This document shows, piece after piece, positions 1 to 6,179 of a DNA stretch of 7,345 nucleotides. A program made the translations under genes and the position numbers. The notes under the pieces are model-generated. The model was not told the origin of the DNA and searched no databases. It was given only the letters and a program-made list of their open reading frames with translations. The DNA is from Oscillospiraceae bacterium (GTDB taxonomy: Bacteria > Bacillota > Clostridia > Oscillospirales > Ruminococcaceae). How positions within the stretch are numbered: the first letter of the stretch is position 1; each line of letters opens with the position of its first letter. Location of the stretch: contig WQXP01000055.1 in NCBI GenBank assembly GCA_009784765.1, positions 1-7,345 on the forward strand. Reading direction: 5' to 3'.

Positions 1-89
1 AAGACACCAATATCGCAGCCGCGAAGGCTGTTTCCCAAACCGCAATCGACGCGCTAATCAAAGTTACAACCAAGAAAAGAGAGGTATGA
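1..89 (+). CDS. 3' end of an unidentified gene upstream of fliD
   Basis: The third forward frame is open from the window edge to a TGA at 87-89, giving a 28-residue C-terminal fragment that begins DTNIAAAKAVSQTAIDALIK and ends in the basic tail KKREV. The fragment is alanine-rich and probably helical. It stops 3 nt before the fliD start, and the fliD ribosome binding site lies inside its last codons, so the two are probably co-transcribed and translationally coupled. In many Bacillota the gene before fliD is flaG or another small flagellar gene, but this tail does not match the FlaG C-terminus as I know it, so I leave it unnamed. That it is a real gene is supported by the tight spacing and the open frame, but only 28 codons are visible. 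Confidence 0.5.
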   Translation, partial: DTNIAAAKAVSQTAIDALIKVTTKKREV

Positions 90-92
90 TGT

Positions 93-2771
93 ATGAACGT
101 ACAAAACATGACAAGAATGAGACTCGGGGGGATTAACTCCGGAACTGACGTAGAGTCCATGGTTAAAGCTATGGGAATGAACGCACAGATGCGCATTAAC
201 AACAATCAGCGCAGGGTTCTGATGTTGCAAGCACAGCAAAACGCCTACCGTGAAGTCATTTCGCGTTTACAGACGTTTCAGCGTTCCTATTTCGACTTCC
301 TTAACCCCGCGACTAATCTGCGTTCCATGACAACTTTCGGGCAGATGAAATCGACAATCTTTACAGGGAATGTCGAGGCTACTCCCGCAGGGGTGAGCGT
401 TTCGACTGCCGCAGGGGCTACTCCTGCGTCTTATGACGTGAAACTCATCACTAACGCGACGCAAACGAAACTCACTGGGAGTCGGTTGGTTGCCAATGAC
501 ATCGACGGTGCGATTGATTTTCCGGCTGCAGCGAGCGGCGTTTTCGGTGTTACCGTAACTGTCGGTAATCAGCGCGGGAATTTCACTGTTGATATGGGTT
601 CGGGGAACGCAATCGCGCAACTTAATGAGAAGCTTTCGGTGTTCGGCAAGAACAACGCAGGGCAGAATATAGTGCAAATTGACGCCGACGGCAAAATCAG
701 TGCTTCTGATATGCGTGCTGTCGCTGTGTCTAACTTCACTGAGCAGACTTTCGCACAATCTTTCGCGGGATTTGACCCAACTAAGGCTGAATCGGGTGCG
801 AACTCGTTTAATTTGCAAGTCGGCGACCAATTGACGACAATTTCGTTCAACACGCTTTCCGGGAATCATTTTGCGCGGCTGTTTAATGCAAACGGAACTT
901 TAGTCAGCGGGAATGCTGCTGCGATTAACACACACATCAACGGAATTAACAGTGCCGAAAAACTCACCGGTGATGCGCAGTTCACCCGCGAGCAGTTCGA
1001 CTCTCTTATGACGGAGTTTAACAATTTCGTCAACACACAACACTCGAATAACTTTGTGGCATGGCGGGACGCTAATCAAGAGCGACATACCGACGGAAGT
1101 TTCGTAAACACCGACAGAGAAGCGATTTTTCAGGCAGCGTGGGCAGAGTATTCACAAGCACACCCGACGGCGACGCAATCTGCTTTCAGAACGCTCTACA
1201 CAATCGGTGCTAACGAGTATGCTGCATTCAATGCTCATGCGGGTGTGGCGAACAATTCCGAACTTCGAACTTTGGCGCAGTTCCGCACATCTGTAACTTC
1301 TGCGGGAAGCGCGGGTGTAATTGCAAGAGAAATCGAAAAAGGCAACCAGAGGTCTTTTGATAACGCGATTAGCCAAATCGAAGGTCTTAACTGGGCAGAC
1401 GGCGTTAAACTGAAGGTTGACACCACTACGAAAGAAATAATCGCGACTCGCCCCGGGGATAATGACGGCGACCCGCGTATAGAAGGCGATGTTGCGTTTT
1501 CAATCTCCGCCAATGCAACTTCTGTGAGCGACCTCGGCTTTGACAATGTCAACGTGTTTACCCAGAAAACTTTTGCTTCATCAGCAACTTTGAGAACCCT
1601 CGGTATTGAAGACGGTGCGTCGATTACTGTCAACGGGCGTAAAATCGACCTCACTGCGAATATGTCCATGCAACAGCTCGCTACAGCAGTCTCGAATGCG
1701 GGTGCAGGCGTGAACATGAACTTCTCTGCCCTGTCGAACAGTTTCAACGTCAACAGCGTTGCTTTCGGAACAGGTGCAAACATTGATTTCAGCGGCACGG
1801 ACTCTGCTATTTTAACCAAGCTTGGGCTTAATGTAGGTGAAATTTCGCGCTTCCAAGGCGACGGCGTTACTTCTAATCCTGCATTCAGCCAGTCTACACC
1901 CGGGCTTCGTCAAGGAACGAATCTTGTAATTGAAGTCAACAATCAGCGGATTGAAACGACGGGGAACTCTTTCACTATCGACGGAACGACATTCACTTTC
2001 GCGGCTCATGCGGCTGAAGACACAGAGTTTCGCGTAGAAGTCGGGCGTAATCCGGGTGCGGCAGTTGACGCAGTCAAGAGCTTTGTTGACAGCTACAACT
2101 CTTTAATCCGCGACATTTCTCTCGGAATGCTCGCAGAACGCCCGAGTACCGGGTATCATTTCCTCACCGATTGGGACATCAGCGAAATGGGAATGACAGA
2201 GATGCAGGTTTCTCAATGGAACACCATGGCGGGCAAAGGTCTGCTCTACAATAACCGTACTATTGCCGCAGTTATGCAAGCGATGCGTAATACTTTGACT
2301 GCCACTGTCGGTGGATTCGGTATTCACAACATCGTGGGCAACGACGGAACCCCTGCACTCCGACAATCGCAGAACTGGCGCGAAATGGGGCAGCTCGAGT
2401 TTAATGAAACTGCCTTCCGCGAAGCTCTTGAGCGCGACCCTGAAAAAATCATGCAACTGTTCGCAGGAGAAAACGGAATCATGACTCGTATGCAGGACGA
2501 AATCAATCGTGCGATTAACACCATGGGTCCGGAAAGCACTCACGGAACACTGGTTCGCAGGGCAGGGTTGGCTACCGGGCTTACTGCGAACAATAATGCT
2601 CTGCAAGACCGTATTAAAAGCCTCAACAACACGATTACCACTCTGCAAGCGCGCCACGAAAAGCAGCAAGAACGCTTCTGGAGAATGTTCACGAACATGG
2701 AACGCCAGTTCGCGTCGCTTAACGCGCAGTCAGACCAAATCAACGGATTCTTCTTAGGGTTATTCGCTTGA
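93..2771 (+). CDS. fliD: FliD, flagellar filament cap (hook-associated protein 2), enlarged
   Basis: Filament cap protein, exported through the flagellar type III apparatus, which sits at the filament tip and guides flagellin polymerisation. Residues about 8-105 form the FliD N-terminal domain (RLGGINSGTDVESMVKAM followed by a long Gln/Arg-rich helix). The C-terminal domain runs from about 610 to the end, with AVDAVKSFVDSYNSLI near residue 655 and the typical terminal coiled-coil helix (HEKQQERFWRMFTNMERQF, near 855-873). A flagellin-IN-like segment lies around 465-490, and a typical FliD middle-domain motif (ITVNGRKIDL, then LTKLGLN) around 508-580. At 892 residues it is well above the usual 450-700; the extra length lies mainly between about 110 and 490, including a probably helical, Ala/Asn/Phe-rich stretch at 280-435. 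No cysteine is present anywhere, as is common for exported axial proteins. The ATG at 93 is preceded by AGAGAGG at 78-84 with an 8-nt spacer. The fliS gene follows 15 nt downstream. Confidence 0.95.
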   Translation: MNVQNMTRMRLGGINSGTDVESMVKAMGMNAQMRINNNQRRVLMLQAQQNAYREVISRLQTFQRSYFDFLNPATNLRSMTTFGQMKSTIFTGNVEATPAGVSVSTAAGATPASYDVKLITNATQTKLTGSRLVANDIDGAIDFPAAASGVFGVTVTVGNQRGNFTVDMGSGNAIAQLNEKLSVFGKNNAGQNIVQIDADGKISASDMRAVAVSNFTEQTFAQSFAGFDPTKAESGANSFNLQVGDQLTTISFNTLSGNHFARLFNANGTLVSGNAAAINTHINGINSAEKLTGDAQFTREQFDSLMTEFNNFVNTQHSNNFVAWRDANQERHTDGSFVNTDREAIFQAAWAEYSQAHPTATQSAFRTLYTIGANEYAAFNAHAGVANNSELRTLAQFRTSVTSAGSAGVIAREIEKGNQRSFDNAISQIEGLNWADGVKLKVDTTTKEIIATRPGDNDGDPRIEGDVAFSISANATSVSDLGFDNVNVFTQKTFASSATLRTLGIEDGASITVNGRKIDLTANMSMQQLATAVSNAGAGVNMNFSALSNSFNVNSVAFGTGANIDFSGTDSAILTKLGLNVGEISRFQGDGVTSNPAFSQSTPGLRQGTNLVIEVNNQRIETTGNSFTIDGTTFTFAAHAAEDTEFRVEVGRNPGAAVDAVKSFVDSYNSLIRDISLGMLAERPSTGYHFLTDWDISEMGMTEMQVSQWNTMAGKGLLYNNRTIAAVMQAMRNTLTATVGGFGIHNIVGNDGTPALRQSQNWREMGQLEFNETAFREALERDPEKIMQLFAGENGIMTRMQDEINRAINTMGPESTHGTLVRRAGLATGLTANNNALQDRIKSLNNTITTLQARHEKQQERFWRMFTNMERQFASLNAQSDQINGFFLGLFA

Positions 2772-2786
2772 TTATAAAGGAGCAAT

Positions 2787-3200
2787 ATGAACGCATACGC
2801 ACATTCGACGTATAAAAAGCAATCGGTTAATACCATGACGCCTATTGAAATCATCGTAAAGGTTTATGATGAGTGCGAGCGTCAGCTTCATCGTGCGGTT
2901 CAGTTCATCGCCGACAAAAACAACGCCAAAGCACACGACGCTCTCGACCGTGCCGGCGGGCTAATCAACGGGCTTCGTGATGTTTTAGACATGGAGGCGG
3001 GCGGCGAAATCAGCACAAATCTTGACGCACTGTATGGATTTTTCTTCAAGCAAATCATCACCGCAGACACGAAAAAAGACGCGGAAATTATCAAGCAGCT
3101 CATTCCGCAAATCTGTGAGTTGAAGGACGCTTTCACCCAAATCAGCAAGATGCCGAAAGAAAACGTCGGCGGAAATATCAGACAAGGGGCGGTGGGTTGA
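2787..3200 (+). CDS. fliS: FliS, flagellin export chaperone
   Basis: Cytoplasmic chaperone that binds the C-terminus of newly made flagellin, prevents early polymerisation and delivers it to the flagellar export gate. The 137-residue length fits the family (about 125-140). The N-terminus carries the family signature: a short aromatic start (NAYAHSTYKKQSV), then MTPIEIIVKVYDECERQL. Further hallmarks are the Lys/Ala/His helix (AKAHDALDRAGGLINGL, about residues 48-64), the segment LDMEAGGEISTNLDALYGFF (about 67-86), which corresponds to the conserved 'LD...GGEIA.NL..LY' core, and a final helix with ICELKDAFTQI. The start is supported by AAAGGAG at 2776-2782 with a short 4-nt spacer. It follows fliD by 15 nt and precedes the next chaperone-like gene by 1 nt, the classic fliD-fliS-fliT order. 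Confidence 0.95.
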   Translation: MNAYAHSTYKKQSVNTMTPIEIIVKVYDECERQLHRAVQFIADKNNAKAHDALDRAGGLINGLRDVLDMEAGGEISTNLDALYGFFFKQIITADTKKDAEIIKQLIPQICELKDAFTQISKMPKENVGGNIRQGAVG

Positions 3201-3201
3201 C

Positions 3202-3618
3202 ATGGAAGAACACGAAAAACTAAGCGAAATCATGAAGGCATTCGAAGAATATGAGGCGATTACTGACAAACTTCTTGCCCTTGATTTATCCGAAGCGGAC
3301 ACCTCACTCGCAGAGTTCGATTTCATCATTGATGATGTTGAAATGCTCCTTCAAGAACGGGAGGACGTGATTGAAAGCGCAGATGCAATCCGCGATTCGC
3401 TGACGGAAAACCCCATGAAAGATGAAGAGTTCTGTGAGAAATTCACGGCTTTGCAGGAGCGGATTATAGCGAAGTCTCACGAGTTTAGTGAGATGTTCGC
3501 TGCGAAATTCGCGGTGGTTAAGTCGTCCCTCAAAAATCTGCAGAGCGACCGCAGAAAAATTGGGTTCTTAGGCGCGAATGCACTCAGCGACAATGAAGGC
3601 ACCAGTTTTAATATTTGA
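3202..3618 (+). CDS. Small acidic helical protein, FliT/FlgN-like flagellar chaperone candidate
   Basis: A 138-residue acidic protein, almost entirely helix-forming, with no signal peptide or membrane segment, so cytoplasmic. It begins with MEEHEKLSEIMKAFEEYEAI and has a strongly acidic middle (FDFIIDDVEMLLQEREDVI). The C-terminus SLKNLQSDRRKIGFLGA followed by SFNI resembles the tail shape of FlgN/FliT-type export chaperones, where a basic helix is followed by a short aromatic and Ser/Phe-ending segment. FliT normally binds FliD and FliS normally precedes it, so position argues for a FliD chaperone; sequence similarity alone is weak. Translation starts 1 nt after the fliS stop, with GGTGGG at 3191-3196 (5-nt spacer) or AAGGGG at 3184-3189 as the Shine-Dalgarno, which points to translational coupling. 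It is the last gene before the terminator at 3641. It could instead be a FlgN paralogue or a lineage-specific flagellar protein. Confidence 0.8.
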   Translation: MEEHEKLSEIMKAFEEYEAITDKLLALDLSEADTSLAEFDFIIDDVEMLLQEREDVIESADAIRDSLTENPMKDEEFCEKFTALQERIIAKSHEFSEMFAAKFAVVKSSLKNLQSDRRKIGFLGANALSDNEGTSFNI

Positions 3619-3640
3619 CTTGGCGATTGAAATGCAAATC

Positions 3641-3675
3641 CAAGCCCCCCTCATGAGGGGGGCTTGTTTGTTGTA
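3641..3675 (+). terminator. Intrinsic terminator ending the flagellar operon
   Basis: A perfect inverted repeat with a 10-bp stem: CAAGCCCCCC at 3641-3650 pairs with GGGGGGCTTG at 3657-3666. The six-base loop TCATGA is itself palindromic. It is followed by a T-rich but interrupted run (TTTGTTGT). It starts 22 nt after the stop of the fliT-position gene and lies before the glgP promoter, so it should close the fliD-fliS operon. The stem is very GC-rich, which compensates for the imperfect T-tract. The symmetry of the stem means it might also act weakly on the other strand, but no convergent gene is present. Confidence 0.88.
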
Positions 3676-3697
3676 CCGAAAAAGTTTGCCCAGATAC

Positions 3698-3726
3698 TTG
3701 ATTTTCGCGGTTTTATGTGATATAAT
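3698..3726 (+). promoter_or_regulatory. Housekeeping-type promoter with extended -10 for glgP
   Basis: The -35 element is TTGATT at 3698-3703 and the -10 element is a perfect TATAAT at 3721-3726, separated by exactly 17 bp. The bases TGA just before the -10 supply an extended -10 TGn motif at 3718-3720. A start near 3733 would give a leader of about 52 nt before glgP, AT-rich and carrying AGGAG at 3770-3774. This matches the sigma-70/sigma-A consensus and not the flagellar sigma-28 or sigma-54 patterns, so glgP is likely controlled independently of the flagellar genes. I see no clear operator repeat around it. Confidence 0.85.
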
Positions 3727-3784
3727 ATTAAAAAGACAAATTAAAATCCTTTAACGCGAAAAAATAAGTAGGAGAAGAAAAACT

Positions 3785-6115
3785 ATGAATGACTACAGAG
3801 CTAAAATCGAAAAGGCTTTGCACGCGGGCGATAAGTCCCCTAAAGCCCTCTACAACGCGATTTCCGAAGCGGTAATGGAGAACATAAAGTACAGCGAAAA
3901 AGCAGGCAAGAAACGCGCATCATACCTCTCGATGGAGTTCCTGATTGGCAGAATGGTATATGCAAACCTGTTCAATCTCGGGCTGCTTGACGAAACACGG
4001 AGGGTTCTGTCCGACAACGGGCTTGACCCGAATATGTTCGAGCAAATTGAAGACTGCGCCTTGGGCAACGGCGGATTAGGCAGGCTTGCCGCGTGTTTTC
4101 TTGACTCGGCGGCGACCCATAACATACCCCTTGACGGCTACGGAATCCGCTATCGTTACGGGCTGTTCAAGCAATATTTCGACAAAGGCTTCCAGAACGA
4201 AATCCCCGACGACTGGACGACTTTCGGCGACCCGTGGAGCGTTCGCGGCGCAGACGAAGAGCGTGTGAAAATCGACTTCAAGGGGCAATCGGTGTGGGCA
4301 GTGCCTTATGATATGCCTGTAATCGGGTTCAGCAAAGACGGGCAGCGTACAATCAATCGTCTGCGATTGTGGCAAGCAGAACCCGCAGACGGCGCGAAAT
4401 TCGACATGACGGCATTCTCTAAGCAAGACTATGCGGCGGCATTCCGTGCCGCGAATGAGGCGGAGGCTGTTTCCTGTGTGCTTTACCCGAATGACGATAC
4501 CGACGAGGGTAAACGCTTACGGCTTAAACAGCAGTACTTCTTCACGAGTGCATCTTTGCAGAGCATGATTCGCGACTTCAAGAAAAACGGCGGCGATTTT
4601 GCGAACTTCCATGAGTCTTACGCGATTCAGCTTAATGACACTCACCCGGCAGTGGCAGTTCCGGAGTTGATTCGCTTGCTCATTCTCGAGAATTTGACGT
4701 TTTCGGAAGCTTTCGAAATCGCGAACAAAACTCTCGCGTATACTAATCATACGCTGTTACCCGAAGCTCTCGAAAAATGGGGAGTAGACTTATTCTGCTC
4801 TGTCATTCCTGAGGTTTACCCCTATGTCGTCATGGTTCAGAACGAGCTTCGGCGTTATCTGCATACACAGGAAATCGCCGTGGAAAGGCGCGAAAAGTAT
4901 CACATAATCGCGGACGGTACTATACACATGGCGCGAATGGCGATTTTCGGGACGCATACTACTAACGGGGTGGCGCAGTTACACACGGATTTGCTTAAAA
5001 GCACTGCTCTGCCTGAGTGGGACGAGCTTTACTCCGACAAGTTCGTGAACAAAACCAACGGGATTACTCAACGCAGATGGCTTGGGTTGTGCAACCCCGA
5101 ATTGTCGCAGTTCATCACAGAGCGGATTGGCGACGGCTGGCTTACTAACCTCAGCGAACTCAAGCGGCTTGAGAGCTTTGCCAATGACGGCGGCGCGTTA
5201 GCGCGCTTGAACGAAATCAAACGCGCTAAAAAAGAACAGCTGTTCTGGCACGCAAAGTTCCACGAATACGGGGCGGAGCTGAACATCGACAGCATTTTCG
5301 ATATTCAGGTGAAACGCTTGCACGAGTATAAGCGGCAGTTCCTCAATGCCCTTGCTGTGATTGACCTTTACTTCGGGCTTAAAGACGGCGATATTTCGAA
5401 AAACGATTTCACACCGATGACGTTTTTATTCGGCGCGAAAGCCGCGCCGGGATATGTCCGCGCTAAGGGCATAATCAAGTTTATTAACGAGATTGGCAAA
5501 AAAATCAATGCCGACCCCGACACCAATGATAAGCTGAGGCTGCTTTTCGTGCAGAATTACAACGTATCTTACGCCGAAAAGCTCATTCCTGCTTGTGATA
5601 TATCGGAGCAGATTTCAACTGCGGGAACTGAAGCGTCGGGTACGGGGAACATGAAGTTCATGCTTAACGGGGCAGTAACTCTCGGGACTTATGACGGCGC
5701 GAACGTCGAAATAGTCCGTGAAGCGGGAGAGCATAACAACTTCATTTTCGGTGCAAGAGTCGCGGATATTGAACGCGCCGCGCCGACTTACAAGCCCCGT
5801 GAGTTGTATGAAAGCAATCCGCGAATCAAGCGCGTGCTTGACACGCTCATTGACGGAACTTTCCGGGACGAGAGCGGCTTTTTCTTCAAAGAGCTGCATT
5901 CGGCGATTATCGGGCCGGCTTCTTACGGGAATGACGACCACTATTATCTGCTTCTTGACTTTGAGGATTATGTGGAAACGAAACTCCGTGCAAACGCCGC
6001 TTACGCCGACCGTAACCACTGGGCGAAAATGTGCCTTTACAACATCGCGAATGCCGGGTTCTTCTCGAGCGACCGCACAATCAAGGAATACGCAAAGGAA
6101 ATCTGGCGTGTTTAA
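3785..6115 (+). CDS. glgP: Glycogen/maltodextrin phosphorylase
   Basis: Cytoplasmic pyridoxal-phosphate enzyme of glycosyltransferase family 35. It removes terminal alpha-1,4 glucose units from glycogen or maltodextrin with inorganic phosphate, giving glucose-1-phosphate. Recognisable blocks in order: YLSMEFLIGRM near the N-terminus; GNGGLGRLAACFLDS from residue 94; the LNDTHP block at 283-288; NHTLLPEAL with His322, matching the catalytic-pocket His377 of rabbit muscle enzyme; VKRLHEYKRQ with Arg511 and Lys516, matching phosphate-contacting Arg569 and Lys574; and EASGTGNMKFM with Lys624, the PLP Schiff-base lysine (rabbit Lys680). The end FFSSDRTIKEYAKEIW is the normal family C-terminus. At 776 residues it is slightly shorter than E. 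coli GlgP or MalP but complete; the regulatory N-terminal extension of animal enzymes is absent. AGGAG at 3770-3774 with a 10-nt spacer supports the ATG. No other glycogen gene is visible, and glycogen versus maltodextrin preference cannot be read from the sequence. Confidence 0.97.
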   Translation: MNDYRAKIEKALHAGDKSPKALYNAISEAVMENIKYSEKAGKKRASYLSMEFLIGRMVYANLFNLGLLDETRRVLSDNGLDPNMFEQIEDCALGNGGLGRLAACFLDSAATHNIPLDGYGIRYRYGLFKQYFDKGFQNEIPDDWTTFGDPWSVRGADEERVKIDFKGQSVWAVPYDMPVIGFSKDGQRTINRLRLWQAEPADGAKFDMTAFSKQDYAAAFRAANEAEAVSCVLYPNDDTDEGKRLRLKQQYFFTSASLQSMIRDFKKNGGDFANFHESYAIQLNDTHPAVAVPELIRLLILENLTFSEAFEIANKTLAYTNHTLLPEALEKWGVDLFCSVIPEVYPYVVMVQNELRRYLHTQEIAVERREKYHIIADGTIHMARMAIFGTHTTNGVAQLHTDLLKSTALPEWDELYSDKFVNKTNGITQRRWLGLCNPELSQFITERIGDGWLTNLSELKRLESFANDGGALARLNEIKRAKKEQLFWHAKFHEYGAELNIDSIFDIQVKRLHEYKRQFLNALAVIDLYFGLKDGDISKNDFTPMTFLFGAKAAPGYVRAKGIIKFINEIGKKINADPDTNDKLRLLFVQNYNVSYAEKLIPACDISEQISTAGTEASGTGNMKFMLNGAVTLGTYDGANVEIVREAGEHNNFIFGARVADIERAAPTYKPRELYESNPRIKRVLDTLIDGTFRDESGFFFKELHSAIIGPASYGNDDHYYLLLDFEDYVETKLRANAAYADRNHWAKMCLYNIANAGFFSSDRTIKEYAKEIWRV

Positions 6116-6128
6116 CGTAAGACAGTAG

Positions 6129-6150
6129 GGCGCGGTGTCCTCACCGCGCC
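6129..6150. repeat. Perfect 9-bp hairpin in the glgP-downstream gap
   Basis: GGCGCGGTG at 6129-6137 is the exact reverse complement of CACCGCGCC at 6142-6150, with a TCCT loop. It begins 14 nt after the glgP stop. No T-run follows (the next bases are GCTGACGT), so it is a poor intrinsic terminator in either direction. It could stabilise the 3' end of the glgP transcript, partly attenuate read-through into the next gene, or be one copy of a dispersed palindromic repeat. The flanking GTAGGG before the left arm resembles the start of small palindromic intergenic repeats I recall from other genomes, but one copy in one window cannot prove a repeat family. Confidence 0.7.
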
Positions 6151-6162
6151 GCTGACGTATAT

Positions 6163-6167
6163 GGAGG
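6163..6167 (+). promoter_or_regulatory. Ribosome binding site selecting the start at 6180
   Basis: GGAGG at 6163-6167 is the only strong Shine-Dalgarno in the gap after glgP. The spacer to the ATG at 6180 is 12 nt, longer than usual, but no other start codon in the long open frame lies closer to it. The ATG at 6161-6163, which overlaps this site, is in another frame that closes after about 53 codons. Confidence 0.65.
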
Positions 6168-6179
6168 AAACAATCTACA

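Noticed and set aside
1235..1819. 194-codon open frame on the - strand inside fliD
   Set aside because: It is antisense to the well-supported fliD and lacks recognisable motifs; long antisense frames are expected opposite long coding sequences with this codon use.
3746..3774. Possible pairing of TCCT in the glgP leader with the AGGAG ribosome binding site
   Set aside because: Only four to five base pairs in an AT-rich leader, with no aptamer-like structure; too weak to call a riboswitch or thermosensor.
5198..5229. Inverted repeat TTAGCGCG / CGCGCTAA inside glgP
   Set aside because: It is followed by an A-run, not a T-run, on the coding strand, and it lies in coding sequence; it probably reflects the frequent CGCG words across the window.
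5431..5449. 7-bp perfect hairpin (CGGCGCG / CGCGCCG) inside glgP
   Set aside because: It encodes the conserved FGAKAAPGY segment of the phosphorylase, so the symmetry is explained by codon choice; no T-tract follows.
5718..6128. 136-codon open frame on the + strand overlapping the end of glgP
   Set aside because: It lies wholly within the well-conserved C-terminal glgP coding region apart from the last bases, has Arg/Ser/Thr-rich composition typical of a frame-shifted shadow, and has no domain or ribosome binding site.
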